Below are positions 37,488 through 47,910 of a stretch of 64,000 bases of DNA, piece by piece. A model generated the notes under the pieces. That model did no database searches and had not been told where the DNA came from. It saw only the letters and a program-made list of their open reading frames with translations. The first letter of the stretch is position 1, and every line of letters starts with the position of its first letter. The DNA is from Phytopseudomonas argentinensis (GTDB lineage: Bacteria; Pseudomonadota; Gammaproteobacteria; Pseudomonadales; Pseudomonadaceae), in the NCBI RefSeq assembly GCF_900113905.1, contig NZ_FORC01000002.1:62001-126000 (forward strand), in the 5' to 3' direction. Made by a program: the position numbers and the translations under genes.

Positions 37488-39977
37488 ATGCCTGATTTGC
37501 TCACCGGTTACGCGCCTGCCGAGGCGGCCTATGACGAATTGCTCGACAGCCGCGGGCAGGTACGGGCGCATTGGCGGGCGCTGCTCGATCAGTTGCAACG
37601 CAGCCAGCCGGCTCAGTTGCAGCAGCGTCAGGCCATGGTCACTCGGCAGATCCAGGCCAATGGCGTCACCTATAACGTCTACGCCGACCCGGAAGGCACC
37701 GATCGTCCCTGGGAGCTGGACCTGCTGCCCAGCCTGATACCGGCGGCCGAATGGCAGGCGATCACCGCCGGCGTCGCGCAACGCGCCGCATTGCTCGACC
37801 GGGTTCTGGCCGACCTCTACGGCCCCCAGCAACTGCTGGCCGACGGCCTGCTGCCGCCGGAACTGGTGTTCGGTCACGACAGCTTCCTGTGGCCATGCCA
37901 GGGCGTACAACCAGCGGGCAGCACCTATCTGCACCTGTATGCAGTGGACCTGGCGCGTTCGGCGGACGGCCAGTGGCAGGTCGCCGCCGACCGTACCCAG
38001 GCGCCGGCCGGCGCGGGCTTTGCGCTGGAGAATCGGCAGATCATTTCGCGCGCCTTTCCCGAGTTGTACCGTGACCTTGGCGTGCAGCACCTGGCCGGCT
38101 TCTTTCGCACCCTGCAGGACACCCTGGCCAGTCAGGCGCCGGCCGCCGGGGAAACGCCGCTGGTGGTGGTGCTGACCGCCGGGCGCTTCAACGAGAGTTA
38201 CTTCGAGCACCTGTATCTGGCCCGCCAGCTGGGTTACCCGCTGGTGGAGGGCAGCGATCTGACCGTGCGCGACGCCACGCTATATCTCAAGACGCTCGCT
38301 GGACTGCAGCGGGTGCATGCAGTGCTGCGGCGGTTGGATGACGACTTCTGTGACCCCCTGGAGCTGCGCCCCGATTCGGCGCTGGGCGTGCCGGGCCTGC
38401 TCGAAGTGGTCCGCCAGCGCCGCGTGCTGGTGGCCAACGCCCTGGGCTGCGGCCTGCTCGAGGCGCCGGGGTTTGCGGCGTTTCTGCCGGCGATCAGCGA
38501 AAAGCTGCTTGGCGAGCCGCTGCTGCTGCCGGGGGTCGCCAGTGCCTGGTGCGCAGAGCCACAGGCGCTTGCGGATGTGCTGGAAAGGTTGCCGCACTGG
38601 CTGATCCGCCCCTGCTCCCCAGCGCAGGCCTGCACCGCGACCGCGGGCGGCAGCCTGGACGCCGCGCAGCGTGCCGACCTGGCCAGTCACCTGGGTCAGC
38701 AGCCCGGGGCCTATGTGGCCCAGGCGCCCGTGCAGTTGTCCCAGGCGCCGGTCTGGTCGGGCGACGAGGGCGTGCAGCCGCGCGCCATTGGCATGCGCGT
38801 GTTCGCCGTGGCCAGCGCCGACGGCTACCGGGTCATGCCCGGCGGCCTGACCCGTGTGGCCACGCCGGCGGATACCGAGGTGGTGTCCATGCAGCACGGC
38901 GGGGTCAGCAAGGACACCTGGGTGCTCGGCGAGCGCCAGGCGCCCGGTGAGCAATGGCAGGGCACGCGCGCCCTGGGCGCTGCCGATCTGGTGCGCAGCG
39001 ATCCTTACCTGCCATCGCGGGTGGTGGAAAACCTGTTCTGGTTCGGGCGTTACAGCGAACGCTGCGAAGATCATGCACGGTTGCTGCGCATCATGCTGGC
39101 CCGCTATGTCGACGACGATGACGATCCCCAGGCGCTGGCAGCCGTTCTTCAGCTTGCGCAACACCTGGGCACGCTGCCCAATGATCAGCACGGCACATTG
39201 GAAACGCGTTTGCGCGAGACGCTGCTCGGGGCCGAGTGGCCAGCCAGCCTACGCGTCAATCTGCAGCGCCTGCAGTGGACCGCCGGCAGCGTGCGCGGCA
39301 AGCTCTCCCAGGCCAACTGGCAGGCACTGGTGGAGCTGCAGCGTGACATGCAGCGCCTCGAAGGTCGTGAGGGCGACCTCGGGCAACTGCTCGATGGGCT
39401 CAACCGGCTGATGATCTCGCTGGTCGCGCTGTCCGGCTTCGCCCTCGACGACATGACCCGTGACGACGGCTGGCGCTTTCTGCTGATCGGCCGCTGCATC
39501 GAGCGCCTGCAGTTTCTCTGCGACAGTATCGGTGGCTTTCTGCGCATCGGCGCCAGCGACGACCCCTCGGCGCTGGACTGGCTGCTCGAGCTGGGTAACA
39601 GTTCGATCACCTACCGCACCCGTTACATGGCCTCGGCGCAGCTGATTCCGGTGCTCGATCTGCTGCTGCTCGATGAGCGCAACCCGCATGCCGTGCTTTA
39701 CCAGCTGCGACTGCTGCTGCGCGCCCTGAAACGCCTGGCTGAGCGCTTCGACATGCCCGGCAGCGCTGATCTGGCGCAGCTCGAACGACGGATGAGCGCC
39801 TTCGATCTGCACAGCCTGGAAAACCCGTTGTTCGGCGACGGCGGCACTCGCGCCGTGCTCGATGGCCTGGCCGGCTTGCTTGACGCCATCGGCCTGGCCG
39901 CCGGCTCGGTGTCCGAGCAACTGAGCCTGCGTTTCTTCGCCCATGTTGGCGCGAGTCAGGGAACCCAGTCGTCATGA
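37488..39977 (+). CDS. Fused circularly permuted ATP-grasp and alpha-E domain protein
   Basis: An approximately 829-aa fusion. Residues about 1-480 form a circularly permuted type-2 ATP-grasp (DUF404/DUF407: GVTYNVYADPEG, PFDPLP-like LLPSLIPAAEW, LENRQIISRAFPEL, LTAGRFNESYFEHLYLARQLGY, VEGSDLTVRD). The C-terminal part (about 500-820) is an alpha-E domain (DUF403: SRVVENLFWFGRYSERCEDHARLLRIM). These are often two separate genes. Such modules are predicted to ligate amino acids or peptides. The stop overlaps the transglutaminase start by 4 bp. An in-frame ATG at 37467 is an alternative start. Confidence 0.88.
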   Translation: MPDLLTGYAPAEAAYDELLDSRGQVRAHWRALLDQLQRSQPAQLQQRQAMVTRQIQANGVTYNVYADPEGTDRPWELDLLPSLIPAAEWQAITAGVAQRAALLDRVLADLYGPQQLLADGLLPPELVFGHDSFLWPCQGVQPAGSTYLHLYAVDLARSADGQWQVAADRTQAPAGAGFALENRQIISRAFPELYRDLGVQHLAGFFRTLQDTLASQAPAAGETPLVVVLTAGRFNESYFEHLYLARQLGYPLVEGSDLTVRDATLYLKTLAGLQRVHAVLRRLDDDFCDPLELRPDSALGVPGLLEVVRQRRVLVANALGCGLLEAPGFAAFLPAISEKLLGEPLLLPGVASAWCAEPQALADVLERLPHWLIRPCSPAQACTATAGGSLDAAQRADLASHLGQQPGAYVAQAPVQLSQAPVWSGDEGVQPRAIGMRVFAVASADGYRVMPGGLTRVATPADTEVVSMQHGGVSKDTWVLGERQAPGEQWQGTRALGAADLVRSDPYLPSRVVENLFWFGRYSERCEDHARLLRIMLARYVDDDDDPQALAAVLQLAQHLGTLPNDQHGTLETRLRETLLGAEWPASLRVNLQRLQWTAGSVRGKLSQANWQALVELQRDMQRLEGREGDLGQLLDGLNRLMISLVALSGFALDDMTRDDGWRFLLIGRCIERLQFLCDSIGGFLRIGASDDPSALDWLLELGNSSITYRTRYMASAQLIPVLDLLLLDERNPHAVLYQLRLLLRALKRLAERFDMPGSADLAQLERRMSAFDLHSLENPLFGDGGTRAVLDGLAGLLDAIGLAAGSVSEQLSLRFFAHVGASQGTQSS

Positions 39978-40861
39978 GCAGGCGTTACCAGGTGCTGCAC
40001 GATACCCGCTACCGCTATGCCACGCCGGTTTCCCTGGCCCAGCAGCTGGCCCATCTGTGGCCGCGCGATTGCGCCTGGCAGCGCTGCCTGACACAGGATC
40101 TGCAGGTCAGCCCGCCGCCCTGCCGGCGGGTGGACAGCCTCGATGTGTTCGGCAATCCCTTGACCCGCCTGGCTTTCGAGCGCCCCCATGCCGCCCTGCA
40201 CGTGCGTGCGCAGCTGCTGGTCGAGGTGTTGCCGCGCCGCGCCATCGAGTTGCAGACATCGCCGCCCTGGCCGATGGTGCGTCAGGCCCTGAGCTATCGG
40301 TGGCAGGCCTGGCAGGCCGATGCCCTTGATGCCACGCGCTACCGATTCCCGTCGCCCTATGTTGGCCTGGGGCCGGCCTTCGAGCATTTCGCCGATGCGT
40401 GTTTCCCGCCGCAGCGGCCATTGCTGGAAGCGGTGGCAGCGCTGATGCACAAGATTCACGCCGAGTTCGCTTTCGATGCCAGCGCCACACAGGTGGCCAC
40501 GCCGCTGCTCACCGTGCTCGAACGGCGCCGCGGCGTGTGCCAGGATTTCGCCCACCTGATGCTCGCCTGCCTGCGTTCACGAGGGCTGGCGGCGCGTTAT
40601 GTGAGTGGCTATCTGCTGACCCAGCCGCCGCCGGGGCAGGCGCGGCTGGTGGGCGCTGATGCGTCCCACGCCTGGGTGTCGGTGTATTGCCCGAGCAATG
40701 GCTGGGTGGATTTCGACCCCACCAACAACCTGCTGCCGGCCCTGGAGCACATCACCCTGGCCTGGGGGCGTGATTTCGGTGACGTCTCGCCACTGCGCGG
40801 GGTGATTCTCGGCGGCGGCCACCATGACCCCGAGGTGCAGGTGACGGTCACCCCGCTGTAG
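39974..40861 (+). CDS. Transglutaminase-like cysteine peptidase
   Basis: A 295-aa protein with the bacterial transglutaminase N-terminal domain (RRYQVLHDTRYRYATPVSLA) and a papain-like core. The catalytic Cys is in RRGVCQDFAHLM (about 188), the His in ADASHAWVSVY (about 228) and the Asp in WVDFDPTNN (about 245). It is translationally coupled to the ATP-grasp/alpha-E gene, as seen for this module in many proteobacteria, where it may process the ligated product. No signal peptide is visible, so it is probably cytoplasmic. Confidence 0.9.
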   Translation: MSRRYQVLHDTRYRYATPVSLAQQLAHLWPRDCAWQRCLTQDLQVSPPPCRRVDSLDVFGNPLTRLAFERPHAALHVRAQLLVEVLPRRAIELQTSPPWPMVRQALSYRWQAWQADALDATRYRFPSPYVGLGPAFEHFADACFPPQRPLLEAVAALMHKIHAEFAFDASATQVATPLLTVLERRRGVCQDFAHLMLACLRSRGLAARYVSGYLLTQPPPGQARLVGADASHAWVSVYCPSNGWVDFDPTNNLLPALEHITLAWGRDFGDVSPLRGVILGGGHHDPEVQVTVTPL

Positions 40862-40867
40862 CTTCGC

Positions 40868-41161
40868 TCAGCCGGTGAGCACGCGGATCACCGCGATCAG
40901 CTGGAAGGCGCAGAAGAAACCCAGTGCCACGCGCAGCGGCTTCGACAGGTTGGCGCCAAGGCTCTCGCGCAGTGGTTGCAGCATGAACTGCGGGGTAAGG
41001 GCCAGGCCGATCACCAGCGATACCACCGCGAACATCGAAAAGAACTCGCTGCTCATCGGCGGCACGCCGGAGCCGAAACCGTACAGCAGACAACCGATGG
41101 CCACGGCGAAGAACGCCCCGGAAATCAGGCGCTCCTTGGGTGTCCAGGACGAAAAGTTCAC
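40868..41161 (-). CDS. Small hypothetical membrane protein
   Basis: A 97-aa protein starting at GTG with GGAG about 9 nt upstream; the frame could begin earlier, but that part is not hydrophobic or family-like. It contains three hydrophobic segments (GAFFAVAIGCLLYGFG, FSMFAVVSLVIGLAL, VALGFFCAFQLIAVIRVL). I do not recognise the family. It converges on the transglutaminase gene and is followed by element copy B on its upstream side. Confidence 0.72.
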   Translation of the reverse strand: MNFSSWTPKERLISGAFFAVAIGCLLYGFGSGVPPMSSEFFSMFAVVSLVIGLALTPQFMLQPLRESLGANLSKPLRVALGFFCAFQLIAVIRVLTG

Positions 41162-41275
41162 GGGCGTAGGCTCCACAGGTATAAACGATGGAGCGCAGTA
41201 TAAGGAATGGCGTGCGTGTGGGCAGCCGCCGGTAACAAAGTAACGGCAGCCGGGCGAACGACGCGCTCGGCTCAA

Positions 41276-41734
41276 GAGCCTGTTCACGATCTATCGTCCC
41301 CACTTCAGCGTTTTGACTGCAGTGTGGCGAAAGCGGCCGTTCGGGCGCTTTCGCTTTTGATGTTCCTCACGCTACAAAATTAGCAGGCGACACCAATTCG
41401 CCCCTTCGTGGGGGGGCCGCCTAGGTCGGGCCCTCGGAGCAACGATGTAGCGAGGGAATCCCGGCGAAGCCGGGGCCGTATGCCGGGGCTAGACCTTTTG
41501 GTTTCTTTTGGCGGGGCCGGCCATCCGGGCGATGCCAAAGGAAACCCGCTCGACAGAGCGGAACCGAACTTAAGAACAATGCGATAACTCTGGCAAACCA
41601 CAGCTCACGCACAATGTGTGGAACGATCAGTTGTAGAAACTCGGGGCTAAAGCCCCTCCCACAAGTTACGCGAATGTCCGCTTTTACCTTGTTGCAGCCG
41701 CTTCATGTCGCTCAAAAAGACCATGAGCAGGTTC
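41276..41734 (-). repeat. Inverted-repeat-ended intergenic element, copy B (MITE-like)
   Basis: A 459-bp relative of copy A in the opposite chromosomal orientation. Its ends are GAACCTGCTCATG (minus strand, 41734 inward) and CGTGAACAGGCTC (to 41276), the same imperfect terminal inverted repeats as copy A. It shares the CTCTGTCGAGCGGG core, AAAAGAAACCAAAAGGTC, a REP-like hairpin and TGTCGCCTG.TAATTTTGT near the right end. It lacks about 90 bp present in copy A. Its left end shares a base with the stop codon of the DUF58 gene. Open frames inside are treated as non-coding. Confidence 0.75.
41640..41662 (-). repeat. REP-type palindrome inside element copy B
   Basis: Minus-strand GTGGGAGGGGCTTTAGCCCCGAG, equivalent to the hairpin in copy A but with compensating changes on both sides of the stem (GGGGC/GCCCC instead of GCGGC/GCCGC). 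The pairing is preserved while the bases differ, which points to selection on structure. Confidence 0.7.
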
Positions 41735-43065
41735 TAGAGAACGCCGGCTTTCTTCCAGGCCAGGTAGCGGTTGACCAACTCCGGGCCCAGCTCGCCGGGG
41801 CGGGCGTCGAGCACTGGCACGTTATGGGCGGCCAGGCGCTCGTGCAGGGTATTGCGCGCGTTCAGGTAGTCCACCGCACCGCAGTAGTTGAGGGCTGACT
41901 CGTAGTCCTGCACTTCGGTGTGCCGCAAGTTATCGAGCACATCTTCACGCAGGCTGGCGATCAGCACGCGGTGACGGCGCTCAAGGCGCTTGACGGCGCC
42001 CAGCAGGTCCTCGTCATCCTCGTCGCGCAGGTTGCTGATCAACACCACCAGGGCACGGCGGCTCTGGCGCTTGAGCAGGGCGTCCACCGCATCGCTGTAG
42101 TCGGCCGGGCGCTGCGTGCTCTGCAGGTCATACACGGCGTTGAGCAGCACGTTGACCTGGGCCTGGCCCTTGACCGGCGGCAGGTAGCGACGTTGCTCGC
42201 TGGCGAAGGTCATCAACCCCACCGCATCGCCCTGGCGCAGGGCCACGTAACCCAGCAGCAGGCTGGCATTGAGGGCGTGATCGAAGTGCGACAGCTCACC
42301 ATCCTGGCTGCGCATACGGCGGCCGCAGTCGAGCAGGAAGAGGATCTGCTGGTCGCGCTCGTCCTGGTACTCGCGGGCGATTGGCGTGCGCTTGCGGGCG
42401 GTGGCCTTCCAGTCGATCTGGCGTAGCGTGTCGCCATCGCGGAACTCGCGCAACTGATGAAACTCCTGGCCCAGGCCGCGGCGCTGACGCTGGCGCACGC
42501 CCAGCTGGCTGACCCAGTCGTCCATGGCCATCAGCTGGGCGCCGTACAGGCGGGCGAAATCCGGGTAGACCCGGGTTTCATCGCGGATCTCCAGGTAGCG
42601 GCGCGATTGCCACAGGCGCAGCGGGCTCGGCAGGCTGACCTCGCAGCGCGGGAACACGAAGTGGCCGCGCACCAGCGGGCGCACCCGGTAGCTGAAGGTG
42701 GTGTGCTCGCCAGGGCGTAGCTCGACCTGCTGCGGCATGTGCTCGACGGCCATGTCCTGGGGCGCGTGGTCGAATACCTCGATGTGCAGGCCGCGGTTAT
42801 AGGCATGCTCGGCGTTCAGGCGCACCTCGCTCCAGCGGCCCAACGGCAGGTTGCCCGGCAGCTGCCGTTGCAGGCGCGGCGAGGGCAGGCGGCGCAGGCG
42901 CAGTGCGTCGGTCAGGGCTGCCAACGTGAGCAGCAGCAAAGCCCCCCACCACAGGGTGATGAGGCGCTCGGGCACGGCCACCGACAGCGCATCCAGCGCG
43001 CCAAGCACGATGGCCACCAGCAGCAGTCCGGCCAGCAGGCGCAGCAGGGTAGAGGAGGGCTTCAT
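41734..43065 (-). CDS. DUF58 domain protein (vWA-like, MoxR partner)
   Basis: A 443-aa protein with two N-terminal membrane helices (about 8-50) and a C-terminal DUF58/vWA-like domain containing LGQEFHQLREFRDGDTLRQIDWKATAR and DERDQQILFLLDCGRRMR (a MIDAS-like DxG). DUF58 proteins work with MoxR AAA+ ATPases as adaptors in metalloprotein or envelope maturation. It begins 25 bp after the MoxR stop and is the last gene of the locus. Its stop codon touches element copy B. Confidence 0.9.
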   Translation of the reverse strand: MKPSSTLLRLLAGLLLVAIVLGALDALSVAVPERLITLWWGALLLLTLAALTDALRLRRLPSPRLQRQLPGNLPLGRWSEVRLNAEHAYNRGLHIEVFDHAPQDMAVEHMPQQVELRPGEHTTFSYRVRPLVRGHFVFPRCEVSLPSPLRLWQSRRYLEIRDETRVYPDFARLYGAQLMAMDDWVSQLGVRQRQRRGLGQEFHQLREFRDGDTLRQIDWKATARKRTPIAREYQDERDQQILFLLDCGRRMRSQDGELSHFDHALNASLLLGYVALRQGDAVGLMTFASEQRRYLPPVKGQAQVNVLLNAVYDLQSTQRPADYSDAVDALLKRQSRRALVVLISNLRDEDDEDLLGAVKRLERRHRVLIASLREDVLDNLRHTEVQDYESALNYCGAVDYLNARNTLHERLAAHNVPVLDARPGELGPELVNRYLAWKKAGVL

Positions 43066-43090
43066 GCCGCGTTATCCCGGTTCGAGTCGG

Positions 43091-44136
<1,046 letters not shown>

Positions 44137-44140
<4 letters not shown>

Positions 44141-45375
44141 AACGCGTTCCTGAGTGTTTGCAGGTGGGCGACCTGGCGGGTGAAGTCGGAGGCAGACAGG
44201 CGTTTCTGGCCCAGGGGGCGCATGGCCTGGCTGATGACTGTTGAAGGCTGACGGCTGAGGCGGCCGAGGATCTGCCACTGATCGGCCACGGCCAGGCGTT
44301 CGAAACCGGGGTGGCGACGGCGGGCGCGGCGCAGGATGTCCTGCTGCAGGTTGCTCAGCAGGGGCTGCTGGCCGCCATGGCGCAGCAGGAAGTCGGCGGC
44401 GGCGCGCAGGTGTTCCTGCAACTGCCGGCGGCTGGCTGGTTGTGGTTGCAGCAGCGGTCCGCGGCGCTGGCCCACGTGCCACAGCGCCAGCACCAGGAGC
44501 AGACCCAAGGCCAGCAGGGCAGGGGCGAAGTGGCGCTGCAAGAGGGTCAGCAGGCCATCGCGATCAGCGTTGTAGACCAGGGTCACGGCGCTGTCCTGGC
44601 TGAGGTACCAGAGCAGCCAGGCGTTGTCGTAACTGCCCAGGTTGACGTTCTGCCAGATCCAGGCGTCGCTGACGATGCTGATCAGCCCGTCGCCATGGTA
44701 GATCTGCAGCAGGTGGGTGGCTTCGCCGCTATTGGCCCAGACATGGGCCAGGTTGTTGGCATCGTAGAGGTGGAAGTCGGGATCGAAACCGATATAGGCC
44801 GGTGCCTGCTCGTTTTCCAGGTACAGCTTGGTCAGCTCCGGGTAGGCATCGGCGGTCTCTTCTGCGCTGTCTTCGCCTGCCGGCTCCGCTGTCTGCTCGT
44901 CGGCAGTGCTGTCGCTTGGCTCCTCGGCTTCGTCCTCGCCTTGGTCCTCGTCGAGTTGCTCGACCGGGTACTGCTGCACGTTCAGTGTGTCGAGCAGCCC
45001 GTCACCGCTCTTGCCTTTTTCTTCATCCCACATGCGCTCGGCGATGAACAGCAGGTGGCCGCCACGGGCCGTCCATTCCAGTAGGCGTTCGTTCTGCCGG
45101 GGTGTCAGGTTGCTGCGGTTGGCGAGCAGCAGCAAGGTGTGGCCGCGGCTTGGCAGGGTGTCGAGGCCGCTGAGGTTGTCGGCGCGGGTCACCTCCAGGC
45201 CCTGCTTGCGCAGGAACGTTTCGGCCGCCAGATAGGGATTGGCGCGCGCTTCCGGCGACGGCCCGTGGGTGACCACCTCTTCATAGGATTCGGCGCGTTG
45301 CAGCAGGTAGCTGCCGAGCAGGCCGAGGGCCAGCACCAGCAAGGCGCCAAGGCCGAAGCGCAAGGTGCGGCTCAT
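44137..45375 (-). CDS. DUF4350 membrane protein
   Basis: A 412-aa protein with an N-terminal helix (LGALLVLALGLLGSYLL), a periplasmic DUF4350 domain (PYLAAETFLRKQGLEV, LLLLANRSNLTPRQNERLLEW), an acidic low-complexity stretch of about 50 residues rich in Glu/Asp (about 145-200), and a second helix near residue 290 (APALLALGLLLVLALW). Function is unknown; it is a regular part of MoxR/DUF58 loci. It overlaps its neighbours on both sides by 4 bp. Confidence 0.85.
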
Positions 45376-46943
45376 CGGCGGCCCCCTTGTTCGACCAGGC
45401 GTCGCCAGTCATTGCACAGTAGCGGGCACAGCTCGGCCGGTGGCAGACGATGGCCGTAGGCGAGGTTCTGCCAGTGACGGGTCAGGGTCTGGCTGAAATT
45501 GCTCAGTTCCGGATCGTCGAGACCATCGACCAGCGGCAGCACTTCGGCCTCGGTGTGGGAATTCTTGAGGGGCAGCTTGTGGTCGTGGATCAGGCGGCTG
45601 AGCAGGGCACGGTAGAGCAGGCCCAGGGCGGCACGGGGATCTTCGGACCAGAGCCGTTCGGCGCTACCGGCCACGTCGTCCGGCAGGCTTTGCGGCACCA
45701 CGTCGAGGCCAAACAGCTGACCCGGTGATTCGCTCCTGTGCGGCCGCTTGACCCGGGTGCGGCCGACGAAGGTGCCGAGCCATTCGCGATAGCGCCACAG
45801 CACCAGGGCGATGATGCCGATCACCAGCGCCCACAGCGCGGCCTCGAAAAACAGCGCCAGGTTTTTCAGAGCGCTCCAACTTTCAAGCATCTCGAAGAAC
45901 TTCTGCAGTGACTCGGAGGGCTGTTTCTCGGCGTCCTGGTTTTTCTCGGTCTCATCACCGAAGCGCCAGCGGGTCACCGTTTCGCGATTCTCGAAGGGTG
46001 ACGCGTCGAGAATTTCCAGCGCTGCCTGCCGGGAGTCCTGGCTGGTCAGCGGCTGGGCGAGCAGGCGCGCCGCCTCCGGGCCATTTGGGTCTTCGCTGGG
46101 CAGGGGGCAGCTGGCAGGCGTGTCGGCAAAGGCGGGCGTCGGTGTTTGCACCAATAGAACACCGAACCCGAGCAGCAGTGCATAGGCGACGCCGGTCAGG
46201 CGCTGGCGCAGGCGGCGGAAGGTCAGTTCGATATCCCAGCCTTCCAGGGCGGTGCGGCGGTTGAGGTAAAGGCTGAAGCCGCAGGCAACGTAGATCGGCC
46301 CCCAGAGGATCAGCAGCAGCGCGTAGCCGAGGTTGGACAGGTGCTCCAGCCACAGCCAGTCGCTGGTGTCGCCATTGATCAGGCTTTGCCAGTCCCACTC
46401 GGTGGAAACCTGGGTCGGGATAAGCAGATAGACCAGGCTGCCGAGGCCAATCCACAGGGCGGTTTCCAGGTGCATGCCGACCACGGTCAGCCAGGTGGCC
46501 GCGCCGGCGTCACGTTGGCCGAGTACGTTGAGGCGCTGCGTGCGCGCCTTGCCCTTGAGGCCTTCGAGCTGCAGCACCGGCAGGTCGAAGCTGCGCGTCG
46601 GACTCAGCCGGCGCCAGGTCAGGCTGGCCAGCAATTGTGGCTTGAGCAGGCTGGGAAAGGCCTTCAGCGCTTGCTTGAGTGTCGGCGTATCGCCGAACAG
46701 CGCGCGCGACAGGATATACAGCGGCAGCCGCTCGTAAGCCGGTTTCAGCCACCAGAACACCAGCATCACCCAGGACGGGTATTGCCATAGCAATGCGCAG
46801 AGCACCGTGAAGAGCGGCAGGGTAACCGCAGCCCAACTGGCCATCAGCAGGCGGCGGTGTTGCCGGGCCATCAGCACGCCGAGGTCGATGGCTTCCCAGG
46901 AGGTGCGCGGGCGGATCGCCACGCTGGCGTCAGTCAGGCGCAT
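45372..46943 (-). CDS. DUF4129 domain membrane protein
   Basis: A 523-aa protein with several membrane helices in the N-terminal half (for example LLMASWAAVTLPLFTVLCALL and LGYALLLILWGPIYVACGF), a proline- and Ser-rich periplasmic loop, another helix near 370 (LWALVIGIIALVLWRY) and a C-terminal DUF4129 domain (DVAGSAERLWSEDPRAALGLLYRALLSRL). DUF4129 is typical of MoxR-linked clusters. It overlaps the SpoIIM-like gene by 14 bp. Confidence 0.85.
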   Translation of the reverse strand: MRLTDASVAIRPRTSWEAIDLGVLMARQHRRLLMASWAAVTLPLFTVLCALLWQYPSWVMLVFWWLKPAYERLPLYILSRALFGDTPTLKQALKAFPSLLKPQLLASLTWRRLSPTRSFDLPVLQLEGLKGKARTQRLNVLGQRDAGAATWLTVVGMHLETALWIGLGSLVYLLIPTQVSTEWDWQSLINGDTSDWLWLEHLSNLGYALLLILWGPIYVACGFSLYLNRRTALEGWDIELTFRRLRQRLTGVAYALLLGFGVLLVQTPTPAFADTPASCPLPSEDPNGPEAARLLAQPLTSQDSRQAALEILDASPFENRETVTRWRFGDETEKNQDAEKQPSESLQKFFEMLESWSALKNLALFFEAALWALVIGIIALVLWRYREWLGTFVGRTRVKRPHRSESPGQLFGLDVVPQSLPDDVAGSAERLWSEDPRAALGLLYRALLSRLIHDHKLPLKNSHTEAEVLPLVDGLDDPELSNFSQTLTRHWQNLAYGHRLPPAELCPLLCNDWRRLVEQGGRR

Positions 46944-47910
46944 GCTGCCTCCGCCCGGCCAGGCCCAGGTAGGCCAGTACCAAGGTCCACAGCCCAGCGC
47001 CTACCCAGTATTTGACCGTGGGCGTCGAGAAGGTCATGGACGACCAGTAAGCCTCGATAAAGGCCGCGATCAGCAGAAACAGCGCAGCGCCGCCGAGCAG
47101 CCGCACGGCGCGAATCGCAGCCAGACGCAGCGCCTCGCCACGCGGCAGACGTCCCGGCGCCAGCAGCGCCCAGCCGAGTTTGAGGCCCGCGGCGCCCGCC
47201 AGGGCGATGGCGGTCAGCTCGAAGGCACCATGGCCGATCACGAACGACCAGAAGGTTTCGCTGTAGCCCAGCTGCGTCAGGTAGCCGGCCACTGCGCCGA
47301 TCATCAGCCCATTGAACAGCAGGAAGAACAGGCTGCCGACGCCGAACAGCAGGCCGCTGGCGAAGGTCTGAAAGGCGATGCCTATATTGTTCATGATGTA
47401 GAAGCCGAACATCATCCAGTCATCGCCCGAATCGCGCTCGCCAAAGCGGCCCAGGCGCGTGGTGTCGGGGTCGTACATGCTCTCCATCTCGCTGACGCGG
47501 CTGGGATCCATGACGCTGTAGACCAGGTCGGGAAACAGGTAGACCAGGGTGCCCATCACCGCCAGGCTGCCAAAGAACAGCAGGCTGGCGAGGCTCACCA
47601 GGCGCCATTCTTCGCGAACCAGGCGCGGGAAACCGGCCAGCACGAAGCCGATCAGCTGCGGGCCGATGGCGCTGCGATGGCGATAGAACTGCTGGTGGCC
47701 ACGCAGTGCCAGGTGCTGCAGTTCTTCGATCAGGTGGTTGCTGTAGCCACGTGCCCTGGCCAAGGCCAGGTGCTGACACAGCCGGCGGTACTCGGCCGCG
47801 AAGGTGCGGCTGTTTTCCGCGTCACGGCCGCCGGTCTCGAGACGCTTGAGCTGCTCGGCGAAGGCCTGCCACTGGGGCTGGTGACGGTTCTCGAAAACGC
47901 TCTGTTTCAT
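46930..47910 (-). CDS. Stage II sporulation protein M-like membrane protein
   Basis: A 326-aa polytopic protein of the SpoIIM/DUF95 family. The soluble N-terminal third includes RHQPQWQAFAEQLKRLE, followed by five or six helices with the family motif FMIMNNIGIAFQTFASGLLFGVG-like FYIMNNIGIAF and FVIGHGAFELTAIALAGAAGL. Pseudomonas does not sporulate; in such bacteria the family occurs with RDD and MoxR genes. It overlaps the RDD gene by 4 bp. Confidence 0.87.
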   Translation of the reverse strand: MKQSVFENRHQPQWQAFAEQLKRLETGGRDAENSRTFAAEYRRLCQHLALARARGYSNHLIEELQHLALRGHQQFYRHRSAIGPQLIGFVLAGFPRLVREEWRLVSLASLLFFGSLAVMGTLVYLFPDLVYSVMDPSRVSEMESMYDPDTTRLGRFGERDSGDDWMMFGFYIMNNIGIAFQTFASGLLFGVGSLFFLLFNGLMIGAVAGYLTQLGYSETFWSFVIGHGAFELTAIALAGAAGLKLGWALLAPGRLPRGEALRLAAIRAVRLLGGAALFLLIAAFIEAYWSSMTFSTPTVKYWVGAGLWTLVLAYLGLAGRRQHAPD

